From Bordetella parapertussis (GTDB taxonomy: Bacteria; Pseudomonadota; Gammaproteobacteria; Burkholderiales; Burkholderiaceae_C): a DNA stretch of 9,149 nt. Position numbers and translations under genes: made by a program. The stretch spans positions 1 through 9,149 of the forward strand of contig CAMDSU010000064.1 of assembly GCA_945907335.1 (NCBI GenBank). The letters are read 5' to 3'. Under the pieces are notes generated by a model that saw only the letters and a program-made list of their open reading frames with translations, searched no databases and was not told where the DNA came from. Of the stretch, positions 1 to 6,536 are shown piece after piece (within the stretch, counting starts at the first letter, position 1; each line of letters starts with the position of its first letter).

Positions 1-713
1 GCCATCAAACCAAACGGTGACAAACAGTTGAGCGATTTGTCCCAAGTGTCTTTGCCGACCGAGTCGTACACCACTTTCACACCTTTGCCGTGGGTGATGT
101 CTTTGACGCGGGCTTCAAAATCTTCCTTGTTGTAATTGATCACATGGGCCGCGCCGTTGGCTTTGGCCAATGCGCATTTTTCGTCACTGCCGGCCGTCCC
201 TATGAGTTGCAAACCCAAGGCTTTGGCCCACTGACAAGCGATCAAACCAACACCACCGGCAGCAGCATGAAACAAAATCAAGTCCCCAGCTTGCAAACCG
301 GCTTGCGGCAAAGTACGTTTGAGCAAATATTGCACCGTCATGCCTTTGAGCATCATGCCGGCTGCGGTTTCAAATGAAATGTTGTCAGGCAATTTACACA
401 CGTTTTTGGCCGGCATGACCCGCGCTTCGCAATAGCTTCCGGGCGGGGCGCTGGCATAAGCGGCGCGGTCGCCTGCTTTCAAATGGGTGACGCCTTCGCC
501 CACGGCTTCAATCACGCCTGCGCCTTCCATGCCCAGACCATGCGGCATAGGCAAGGGGTACAAACCGGTGCGGTGGTAGACATCGATGTAGTTCAAACCG
601 ACGGCTTTGTGTGCGATGCGCACTTCGCCGGGACCGGGTTGGCCGACCGTGACATCGACGAGTTGCAATACCTCGGGTCCACCGGGTTGTTTGAATTGAA
701 TGGCTTTGCTCAT
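1..713 (-). CDS. qor: NADPH:quinone oxidoreductase (zinc-independent MDR family), 3' end outside window
   Basis: The reverse complement of 713-1 reads as one open frame of 237 codons that leaves the left edge, so the C-terminus is missing (family length is about 325 residues). The protein starts MSKAIQFKQPGG. It has the quinone-reductase N-terminal GroES-like block (GLNYIDVYHRTGLYPLP, residues 39-55, then GLGMEGAG, 59-66) and the Rossmann nucleotide-binding loop AAAGGVG at 150-156, with VVYDSVG at 214-220. These are the hallmarks of the Qor branch of medium-chain dehydrogenases. Members use NADPH to reduce quinones or enones in the cytoplasm and lack zinc ligands, and I see no Cys-rich zinc lobe here. 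The ATG at 711-713 has a good Shine-Dalgarno site 6 bases upstream. It is divergent from the EamA gene at 806, with 92 bases between the starts. The family call is firm; the exact substrate is unknown. Confidence 0.93.
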   Translation of the reverse strand, partial: MSKAIQFKQPGGPEVLQLVDVTVGQPGPGEVRIAHKAVGLNYIDVYHRTGLYPLPMPHGLGMEGAGVIEAVGEGVTHLKAGDRAAYASAPPGSYCEARVMPAKNVCKLPDNISFETAAGMMLKGMTVQYLLKRTLPQAGLQAGDLILFHAAAGGVGLIACQWAKALGLQLIGTAGSDEKCALAKANGAAHVINYNKEDFEARVKDITHGKGVKVVYDSVGKDTWDKSLNCLSPFGLM

Positions 714-805
714 GCCTGACTCCTGTTGTGTGGGTTGTGATCGCGGAGGCCTGTCTACCGGCCCAGTCGAGTGATTGTCCACGCAACTGGGTTAGAGTCG
801 CCCAC
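714..805. promoter_or_regulatory. Divergent intergenic region between qor-like gene and EamA permease
   Basis: This 92-base gap must hold the promoters of both divergent genes, unless the qor start lies within a longer transcript. I find no convincing sigma-70 pair on either strand. TTGTCC at 775-780 is a possible -35 for the rightward gene but has no good -10 at the right spacing. A small GGCC...GGCC inverted repeat (8-base loop) lies in the middle and is too weak to call an operator. Confidence 0.35.
720..724 (-). promoter_or_regulatory. Ribosome binding site of the qor-like gene
   Basis: The minus strand reads AGGAG, 6 bases before the ATG at 713. It fixes that start, which also matches where Qor proteins begin. 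Confidence 0.75.
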
Positions 806-1735
806 ATGGCAGAAAACCCGTCCTCCCCCAACAAACCCGCGCTGGACTTGGCCACCGCCGGTTTGTTGTTACTGCCCCCGCTGTTATGGGCGGGCAACAG
901 CGTGCTGGGTGCCGTGGTGGCCGACTTAGTGCCGCCGATCACGCTGAATTTTTTTCGATGGCTATTGGCCTTTGTGCTGTTGCTGCCCTGGTCGTATCCA
1001 GTGCTCAAACCGTCAAGCCCGATGTGGGCGCACTGGCGACGCTATGGTCTGATGAGCCTGCTGGGTGTGGGTTGCTACAACAGTTTCCAATACTTGGCAC
1101 TGCACACTTCAACCCCCATCAATGTGACCTTGGTCGGTGCCAGCGTGCCGGTGTTCATGTTGGTCTTGGGCGCACTGTTTTACAAACAATCGGTAAGCGC
1201 TCGCCAAGTGTTAGGGGCGGTCTTGTCGATAGTAGGCGTTTTGTGTGTGCTCGGGCGCGGCGACTGGAATACCTTGCAAAAGGTGCAGTTGGTGATTGGC
1301 GATGTCTACATATTGATTGCCGTGCTGTGTTGGGCCTGGTACAGCTGGCTGGTGGCACAGCCTGTCGACCCACCGGAAATTCGCGGCAACTGGACATATT
1401 TTTTAACAGCTCAAATGGTGTTTGGCTTGCTGTGGAGCGGCGCCTTCACCGCTGCTGAGTGGCAGCTTAGCCACAACCCGCATATCGACTGGGGCTGGCC
1501 ACTGGCGGCCAGCGTTCTGTATGTGGCTTTAGGACCGGCCTTGCTGGCTTACCGCAGCTGGGGCTTGGGCATTCAACGGGTGGGGCCGAATATCGCCGGC
1601 TTTTTTGCCAACCTCACGCCTTTGTTTGCTGCGCTGATTTCCACCGTCACCTTGGGTGATTCTCCGCAAGGCTTTCATGCGGTGGCATTTGTGCTGATCG
1701 TGGGTGGTATTTGGGTGTCCTCACGTAAACCTTGA
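806..1735 (+). CDS. DMT superfamily permease, EamA type (first copy)
   Basis: The protein is 309 residues and very hydrophobic, with about ten predicted membrane helices arranged as two five-helix EamA repeats. Approximate helices are 16-38, 46-66, 80-100, 104-125, 133-150, 164-184, 196-214, 230-250, 260-282 and 288-305. Typical marks are the early PPLLWAGN stretch (24-31), RWLLAF after helix 2, and the second-repeat GPNIAGFFANLTPLFA block (260-275). Proteins of this family are inner-membrane carriers, often exporting amino acids or other small metabolites; the substrate cannot be read from sequence. I chose the ATG at 806. The frame stays open upstream to a GTG at 728, but the extra 26 residues are polar, unlike a transporter N-terminus, and run into the promoter region. 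The ribosome site before 806 is weak. It is the only rightward gene in the window, and the next in-frame sequence after its TGA is a receiver-domain fossil. Confidence 0.92.
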   Translation: MAENPSSPNKPALDLATAGLLLLPPLLWAGNSVLGAVVADLVPPITLNFFRWLLAFVLLLPWSYPVLKPSSPMWAHWRRYGLMSLLGVGCYNSFQYLALHTSTPINVTLVGASVPVFMLVLGALFYKQSVSARQVLGAVLSIVGVLCVLGRGDWNTLQKVQLVIGDVYILIAVLCWAWYSWLVAQPVDPPEIRGNWTYFLTAQMVFGLLWSGAFTAAEWQLSHNPHIDWGWPLAASVLYVALGPALLAYRSWGLGIQRVGPNIAGFFANLTPLFAALISTVTLGDSPQGFHAVAFVLIVGGIWVSSRKP

Positions 1736-1840
1736 GACTTTGATGTGGTGCTGATGGACGTACAAATGCCCGTCATGGACGGGCTAGAGACCACACGCTG
1801 CATCAGGGCCTTGCCTGGACCCAAATCGAGCGCCCTGCCC
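1736..1840 (+). pseudogene. Receiver-domain (REC) remnant of a response regulator or hybrid kinase
   Basis: The 35 codons directly after the EamA stop, in the same frame, encode DFDVVLMDVQMPVMDG, followed by LETTRCIRALPGPKSSALP. This matches the middle of a CheY-like receiver domain: strand beta-3 with the phospho-acceptor Asp (codon 1757-1759), the MPVMDG loop, and helix alpha-3. The style (DVQMPVMDGLETTR, IRALPG) is typical of receiver domains fused to hybrid sensor kinases. Strands beta-1 and beta-2 with the acidic pair are missing before it. The expected beta-4 (IIALTA-like) is missing after it, where the frame instead enters the antisense of the SDR gene and stops at 1886-1888. There is no start codon or ribosome site of its own. 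It cannot fold as a receiver, so I read it as the leftover of a deleted or transferred two-component gene. Confidence 0.8.
1768..1784. terminator. Inverted repeat, possible bidirectional transcript end
   Basis: GCCCGTC ATG GACGGGC is a perfect 7-bp GC-rich stem with a 3-base loop, between two convergent genes. It lies 32 bases past the EamA stop and 58 bases past the SDR stop. Neither strand has a proper U-tract after it; the minus strand has only ATTTG. It could slow or protect transcripts from both sides, but it is not a classical intrinsic terminator. It also codes the MPVMDGL motif of the receiver fossil, so the symmetry may be accidental. Confidence 0.35.
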
Positions 1841-1842
1841 GA

Positions 1843-2637
1843 TCAGAATGCACCCGGGTATGCCCCGCCGTCAATCAAGATGTTTTGACCGTTGATGAAG
1901 CCGGCATGCTGGCTGCACAAAAACGCGCAGGTTTGACCGAATTCTTCCGGATGGCCAAAGCGATTGGCCGGTGCGCTGGCACGGCGAGCTTGCGCCAATT
2001 CGTCCACGCTTTTTCCTGTTTTTTCGGCGGTGGTCTGCAAAATACTTTTCAAACGGTCAGTGTCAAACGCGCCGGGTAACAGGTTGTTGATGGTGACGTT
2101 GTGCTTGGCAATGCTTGGGTTGCGCGACAAGCCGGCGACAAAACCGCTCAAGCCGCTGCGAGCACCATTGGACAAACCCAGCACGTCTATGGGCGCTTTG
2201 ACTGCGCTGGAGGTGATGTTGACGATGCGCCCAAAACCCCGCGCGGCCATGCCGTCGATGGTGGCTTTCATCAGTTCGATGGGGGTGAGCATGTTGCCGT
2301 CAACGGCCTTGATCCATGCCTCGCGATCCCATTCGCGAAAGTCGCCGCTGGGTGGGCCCCCAGCATTGGTCACCACAATGTCGAAGTTTTTGCCGGGCCC
2401 ACCGGCAACGGACCAAATTGCCTCACGACCGGCAGGCGAGGTGATGTCTTGCGCCACCGTCAATACGGTCACGCCGTACTGACGCAGTCCGGCCGCTGCT
2501 GCTTCAAGTGCAGGCGCGCCGCGCGACACCATCACCAGATGCACGCCCGCTTGCGCCAATGCACTGGCACAACCCCAGCCCAAGCCCTTGCTCGCGCCAC
2601 CGACCAGCGCCCATTTGCCTTTGATACCTAAGTCCAT
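1843..2637 (-). CDS. Short-chain dehydrogenase/reductase with atypical active site
   Basis: A 264-residue Rossmann-fold protein of classical SDR size. The NAD(P)-binding loop is GGASKGLG (13-20), where the usual first Thr is Gly. NAGG (91-94) is the standard adenine-side motif, N115 matches the SDR catalytic Asn, and NITSS (140-144) supplies the Ser (S143). By alignment with FabG, the catalytic YxxxK should be at 156-160, but the sequence there is SNGAR, so both Tyr and Lys are replaced. The C-terminus (QNILIDGGAYPGAF) is intact, and there is no sign of decay. I recall Burkholderiales SDRs sharing this LSNGAR pattern, so it looks like a subfamily trait and not damage. The ATG at 2637 overlaps the end of the upstream EamA gene by 10 bases (ATGGACTTAG) and has its own AGGAG site, which points to coupled translation. 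An in-frame extension to 2952 is only a shadow of the EamA gene. Substrate unknown. Confidence 0.93.
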   Translation of the reverse strand: MDLGIKGKWALVGGASKGLGWGCASALAQAGVHLVMVSRGAPALEAAAAGLRQYGVTVLTVAQDITSPAGREAIWSVAGGPGKNFDIVVTNAGGPPSGDFREWDREAWIKAVDGNMLTPIELMKATIDGMAARGFGRIVNITSSAVKAPIDVLGLSNGARSGLSGFVAGLSRNPSIAKHNVTINNLLPGAFDTDRLKSILQTTAEKTGKSVDELAQARRASAPANRFGHPEEFGQTCAFLCSQHAGFINGQNILIDGGAYPGAF

Positions 2638-3548
2638 GTTTTCTCTCCTGTTTGTGAAGCCAAATACACACCACCGAGCACCAGCACAGTGCCCAAGCCA
2701 ATCCACCCATTCAACGGTTCTCCCAACACCAGCACGCCCAACATGAGCGTCAACATGGGACCCACCATACCCACCTGCGAAGTCAGCGCCGCGCCAATAC
2801 GCTCGATCGCCAACATCACCAACACCACCGGTGCGACGGTACATGCGGTGGCGTTGAGCAACGCCAGCCAAAGCACAGGCGTTGGCACCAGCGCGGCCGA
2901 CAGTGGCTTGAGTATGACAAATTGCAGCAAGCAACACACGCAGGCCACGCATGACGCCAAGCCCACCAAACGCAAGGCCCCGACCCGCTTGACCATTTGT
3001 CCGCTGAACATCAAATACAAGGCATAACTTAATGCACTTGCCAGCACAAACGCCGAACCGGTCACCACGCCTTCGCCACTGAAACTCACCTCGTGCGCAA
3101 ACACCACCAATACTCCGCCATAGCTGATGGCCATGGCCCAGACCCTTCGCGCTTGCAAGCGGTGTTTGTAAATCGCAGCACTCAGCAACATGACCAAGGT
3201 GGGATTCAAATACAAAATCAATCGCTCAAGACTGGCCGTGATGGTTTGTAAGCCGAGGAAATCCAGAAAACTCGCCAGGTAATAGCCCAGAAAACCCAGT
3301 CCGCAAATAGCCAACACATCACGCCGGGTGAGCGGGTTGTCCCGCGCATGCGTTTGGCGCGATGCCCACCACGACATGGCCAGAAAAAACGGTAGCGCCA
3401 TCAGCATGCGCCACATGATGACGGTGACTGCGTCCACGCCATAGCGGTAGGACAGCTTGACAATGATGGCTTTACCGCTGAATGCCGTGGCACCCGCTAG
3501 CGCCAGAACCATGCCACCGGTGTGCGCGGACCAACGCGTCACAGGCAT
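2628..3548 (-). CDS. DMT superfamily permease, EamA type (second copy)
   Basis: The protein is 306 residues from the ATG at 3548, with about ten hydrophobic helices in two EamA repeats. Seen features are FSGKAIIVKLSYRYG (23-37) after helix 1, with VIMWRMLMALP (43-53) opening helix 2. SLERLILYLNPTLVMLLSA (106-124) is the typical first-repeat helix 4 region, and LTSQVGMVGPMLTLMLG (255-271) followed by LGEPLNGW (275-282) is the typical second-repeat ending. It is an inner-membrane metabolite carrier, with transport direction and substrate unknown. It is not a close duplicate of the permease at 806-1735; they share only the family pattern. A TTG 15 bases upstream (3563) could also start it (311 residues); neither start has a strong ribosome site, and I prefer the ATG. 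It begins 18 bases after the GGT-family gene and its stop overlaps the SDR start, so the three are probably co-transcribed. Confidence 0.92.
   Translation of the reverse strand: MPVTRWSAHTGGMVLALAGATAFSGKAIIVKLSYRYGVDAVTVIMWRMLMALPFFLAMSWWASRQTHARDNPLTRRDVLAICGLGFLGYYLASFLDFLGLQTITASLERLILYLNPTLVMLLSAAIYKHRLQARRVWAMAISYGGVLVVFAHEVSFSGEGVVTGSAFVLASALSYALYLMFSGQMVKRVGALRLVGLASCVACVCCLLQFVILKPLSAALVPTPVLWLALLNATACTVAPVVLVMLAIERIGAALTSQVGMVGPMLTLMLGVLVLGEPLNGWIGLGTVLVLGGVYLASQTGEKTWT
2645..2649 (-). promoter_or_regulatory. Ribosome binding site of the SDR gene
   Basis: AGGAG on the minus strand, 7 bases before the ATG at 2637 and inside the last codons of the upstream EamA gene. It decides the SDR start against the longer open frame. 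Confidence 0.75.
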
Positions 3549-3566
3549 AGGTGTTTGACCCAAGAT

Positions 3567-5189
3567 TTAAAAACCTGCTGCCAAACCATCGCGGCGCGAA
3601 TCGCTGGCCGCCACATAACCTTCGATCTTGGGGTCGCCCATGCGCCAGATAAATTGGCCTGAGCCGAAGTCCTGGTAGCTGTCGTTGATGACTTCCATGG
3701 CGTGACCGCGTTGTTGCAAACCTTGCACGGTTTGCGGGTCCATGCCGGCTTCCACATTGATGACCAAGCCTTCGTTGTAACGCCAGCGCGGTGCATCACA
3801 CGCAGCTTGCGGATTCTGCGCGTAGTCGAGCATGCGCACCAGAGTTTGCACATGGCCTTGCGGCTGCATGTTCGCGCCCATCACACCGTAGCTCATCACT
3901 GGTTGACCGTCTTTCATGAGAAACGCCGGGATGATGGTGTGAAACGGCCGCTTGCCCGGTGCCACCAAATTGGCCGGGTTCAAACCACCGGGGCGCACTG
4001 CAAACGCATGTCCTCTGTTTTGCAAACTGATGCCGTAGTTGGGTTCGACGCAGCCCGAGCCAAAGCCCATGTAATTGCTTTGTATGAAACTGACCATCAT
4101 GCCGTTTTCATCGGCGGCGGTGAGGTAAATCGTGCCGCCCTTGGCTGGGTTGCCGGCTTTGAAATCTTGCGCGCGTTGCATATCAATCAGCTTGGCGCGT
4201 TCTTTCAAATACGACTTGTCCAGCATTTGCGCAACTGTCACTTCCATGCTGCTTTCATCGGCCACATAACGGTAGACATCGGCAAAAGCGAGTTTCATGG
4301 CCTCGATTTGCAGATGCTGCGAATCCACGCCGTCGCGTTGCAATGCGGCGAGGTCAAAGTTATCCAAGATGCCTAGAGCAATCAAAGCGGCAATGCCTTG
4401 CCCGTTGGGCGGAATTTCATGCAGCGTGTGGCCACGGTAGTCCATGGAAATGGGTTTCACCCAATCTGCTTTGTAAGCGGCAAAGTCAGTGGCTTTCAAT
4501 GAGCCGCCATGGGCATTTGAAAACCGCTCCAAGGCCTCGGCGATTTCACCACCGTAAAACGCCTCACCTTTGGTTTTCCCAATCGCGCGCAAGCCTTTGG
4601 CGGCGGCGGCAAACTGGAACAACTCGCCGACCTCGGGCGCACGACCTTTCGGCAAAAACGCCTGCGCAAAACCGGGTTGGCTTTTGAGTTCGTCAACGGG
4701 AGCCGCCCATTTTTCCTGCACCACCACACTCAGCAAAAAGCCGCGCTCTGCAATTTCAATCGCCGGTTGCATCAGGTCTTCAAACGGCAGTTTGCCGAAA
4801 CGCTCACTCAACGCCACCCAACTCGCGACCGCACCGGGCACGGTGACCGAATCGATGCCGCGCTTGGGCGGCTGCATGGCGTTATCGCCGTATTTGCGTT
4901 GGAAGTATTCGGGCGTCCACGCTTGCGGTGCGCGACCCGACGCATTCAAACCATGCAACTTTTGGCCATCCCACAAAATACAAAACGCGTCTGACCCCAA
5001 GCCGCAACTGACAGGTTCAACGATGGTCAACACCGCTGCTGATGCGATGGCCGCGTCCACCGCGTTGCCGCCATTGCCCAAGATACGCAAACCGGCTTGC
5101 GCGGCCAAAGGGTGTGAGGTGGAAACGATATTGCGGGCAAACACAGGCAAGCGTGTGCTGCTGTAGGGATTGTTGAAGTTGAAAGACAT
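3567..5189 (-). CDS. Gamma-glutamyltransferase-family enzyme (Ntn hydrolase), cytoplasmic-type
   Basis: A 540-residue protein of the GGT family, whose members are made as one chain and self-cleave at a Thr that becomes the nucleophile. The N-terminal block is STSHPLAAQAGLRIL (23-37) then GGNAVDAAIA (40-49). GRAP (85-88) holds the Arg expected to bind the substrate carboxylate. GGTIYLTAADENG (351-363) contains the predicted cleavage site before Thr353. PFHTIIPAF (415-423), MQPQGHVQ (441-448), CDAPRW (464-469) and ASDSRRDG (528-535) complete the small subunit. The MQPQGHVQ and PFHTIIPA signatures fit the YwrD-like branch and not classical glutathione GGT; where the E. coli enzyme has Ser-Ser (462-463), this one has His-Thr. 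No signal peptide is seen, so a cytoplasmic role is likely. The ATG at 5189 gives the N-terminus usual for the branch but lacks a clear ribosome site; the frame stays open to 5297, overlapping the DUF3422 gene. Substrate unproven. Confidence 0.93.
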   Translation of the reverse strand: MSFNFNNPYSSTRLPVFARNIVSTSHPLAAQAGLRILGNGGNAVDAAIASAAVLTIVEPVSCGLGSDAFCILWDGQKLHGLNASGRAPQAWTPEYFQRKYGDNAMQPPKRGIDSVTVPGAVASWVALSERFGKLPFEDLMQPAIEIAERGFLLSVVVQEKWAAPVDELKSQPGFAQAFLPKGRAPEVGELFQFAAAAKGLRAIGKTKGEAFYGGEIAEALERFSNAHGGSLKATDFAAYKADWVKPISMDYRGHTLHEIPPNGQGIAALIALGILDNFDLAALQRDGVDSQHLQIEAMKLAFADVYRYVADESSMEVTVAQMLDKSYLKERAKLIDMQRAQDFKAGNPAKGGTIYLTAADENGMMVSFIQSNYMGFGSGCVEPNYGISLQNRGHAFAVRPGGLNPANLVAPGKRPFHTIIPAFLMKDGQPVMSYGVMGANMQPQGHVQTLVRMLDYAQNPQAACDAPRWRYNEGLVINVEAGMDPQTVQGLQQRGHAMEVINDSYQDFGSGQFIWRMGDPKIEGYVAASDSRRDGLAAGF

Positions 5190-5245
5190 AGGTTTGTAGT
5201 TGTGGAAGAAATACACCGCATGGCGGCACATAGAGGAGAAAAAAT

Positions 5246-6526
5246 TTATGCGTCGGGACGAAATACTTTGTAATGCAAACGGCGGGTGATCCCCCACACC
5301 ACCAGCAAGATCACTGGCACAGCCAGCGCGGTGGCAAGCATTGGCTCATTGATCCAACCTTTGGCGGCCAAGCCTTCAGCCACATAGTGCATCAATCCGG
5401 CAATGTAATAAGTGATGGCCGCCACCGACAAGCCTTCCACGGTGGTTTGTAATTTGAGTTGCATGCCTTGGCGTTTGTTCATGGCAGTCAATAACGCTTG
5501 GCTGCTTTGTTCTTGTTGGAAGTCCACGCGCGTGCGCAACAAATTACTCATGCGTGAAACGCGCTCGGATAACGCGGTTTGGCGTTTGGCCACCCAATCG
5601 CAGGTACTGCGAGCAGGTGACAAACGGCGGTCCATGAATTCACCAATGGACTGAAACCCGGGCAAGCGGGTTTCGCGTATGTCTTGTATGCGCCGGTCAA
5701 CCAGTTCGAAATACGCTTTGCTGGCAGAAAAGCGCGAATGTTGCGACGCATACAAACCTTCCACCTGACCGGCCAGTCGGGTCAAGCGCTCTAAAAGAAC
5801 AGCTTCTTCGTCATGGCGCGCACTGCGAATGGCCTGCGCCAAATCGGCCAACTCCTGTTCGGCTTGCGCCAACGAAGGCGCGGCACTGCGTGCCACCGGC
5901 AAGCCCAACAAAGCCATCATGCGGTAGGTTTCAATCTCCAACAAACGCTGCACCATGCGCCCGAGGCGACGTTGCGACAACTGCCCCACCCGCAACAACA
6001 TGCGCGAGCAACCATCAGGGCCAATCTGGAAATCGGTGTGCAAGGTGGCCGAGCCTTCAGCCAATTGACACGCCACCAATGAATATTCAAGGAACTGTTG
6101 GTGCAATTCGTCGCGATCGCTCAGGTCTTGGGTCAACTTCGCCCATAAATTGATACGCGCCAAACATTGACCCGGCAATTGGTTGAGCCATTGCTGGGGC
6201 AATAAGCGCAATGCCATGCCGTAATCGTCTGGACTAGGCAAGCCCGCAGGCGCGTCGACCATGAATGTCCAGGTGACAAATTCGGTGTGCAACTCCCAGC
6301 GCAAGCGCCAGTTGCCGACATCCAGTCGCAAATGGTTGGTGTGTGCGTCCGGCACTGGCAAATGGTGGTCGCGCAACAACGCCAGCAAATGTGCACGACT
6401 GGCTTCCCGCGCGGCGGCGTCAGCCAGCATGACCACATGGCTGATTGCCAGCGGGGCTTGCATGGGTTCAGGAGGACGCGCATGCACTTCGTTGTGCAGC
6501 GCGCGTCTGTCAGGATGTTCAATCAT
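5246..6526 (-). CDS. DUF3422 family membrane-anchored protein
   Basis: A 426-residue protein matching the DUF3422 family in length and in its opening, RALHNEVHARPPEPM (8-22), which is the family's best-conserved stretch. A mixed soluble region follows, with WRLRWELHTEFVTWTF (73-88) in it. A long, charged, probably helical or coiled section spans roughly 215-350 (many Glu, Arg, Gln and Leu). Two membrane helices lie at the C-terminus (about 366-387 and 396-414), and a short basic tail ends the protein. The layout suggests a large cytoplasmic domain tethered to the inner membrane. The family has no assigned function that I know of. The ATG at 6526 lies 10 bases after the TctA stop, preceded by GTGGACCGCC, a weak ribosome site. 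The tight spacing suggests it is made together with TctBA, and it could assist that transporter, but that is inference from position only. Confidence 0.88.
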   Translation of the reverse strand: MIEHPDRRALHNEVHARPPEPMQAPLAISHVVMLADAAAREASRAHLLALLRDHHLPVPDAHTNHLRLDVGNWRLRWELHTEFVTWTFMVDAPAGLPSPDDYGMALRLLPQQWLNQLPGQCLARINLWAKLTQDLSDRDELHQQFLEYSLVACQLAEGSATLHTDFQIGPDGCSRMLLRVGQLSQRRLGRMVQRLLEIETYRMMALLGLPVARSAAPSLAQAEQELADLAQAIRSARHDEEAVLLERLTRLAGQVEGLYASQHSRFSASKAYFELVDRRIQDIRETRLPGFQSIGEFMDRRLSPARSTCDWVAKRQTALSERVSRMSNLLRTRVDFQQEQSSQALLTAMNKRQGMQLKLQTTVEGLSVAAITYYIAGLMHYVAEGLAAKGWINEPMLATALAVPVILLVVWGITRRLHYKVFRPDA

Positions 6527-6536
6527 GGCGGTCCAC

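Noticed and set aside
728..805. N-terminal extension of the first EamA permease from a GTG at 728
   Set aside because: The 26 added residues are polar and not transporter-like and would use up most of the intergenic region. The ATG at 806 gives the usual N-terminus.
508..1008. Minus-strand open frame of 166 codons spanning the divergent qor/EamA promoter region
   Set aside because: Its product is Ser/Thr/Arg/His-rich with no family pattern. It overlaps both the qor-like frame and the EamA frame, which carry clear conserved motifs.
886..1458. Plus-strand 190-codon open frame inside the first EamA gene
   Set aside because: Its product lacks any family pattern and is rich in Cys, Arg and Gly, as expected from a shifted frame of a GC-rich membrane-protein gene.
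2638..2952. N-terminal extension of the SDR to 369 residues
   Set aside because: The extra 105 residues are antiphase translation of the second EamA gene, while the Rossmann fold starts right at the ATG at 2637 with a strong ribosome site.
5240..5262. Possible terminator after DUF3422 (CGTC-CC-GACG followed by a run of T on the minus strand)
   Set aside because: The stem is only 4 bp with a 2-base loop, and the T-run is offset by several bases, too weak to call.
5248..5289. Plus-strand 13-codon open frame with a good AGGAG site 9 bases upstream
   Set aside because: It lies antisense to the DUF3422 end, encodes only MRRDEILCNANGG, and resembles nothing. The AGGAG is likely chance in a purine-rich gap.
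5190..5297. N-terminal extension of the GGT-family protein to 576 residues
   Set aside because: It would overlap the DUF3422 coding end, shows no signal peptide or family match, and homologues begin near the ATG at 5189.
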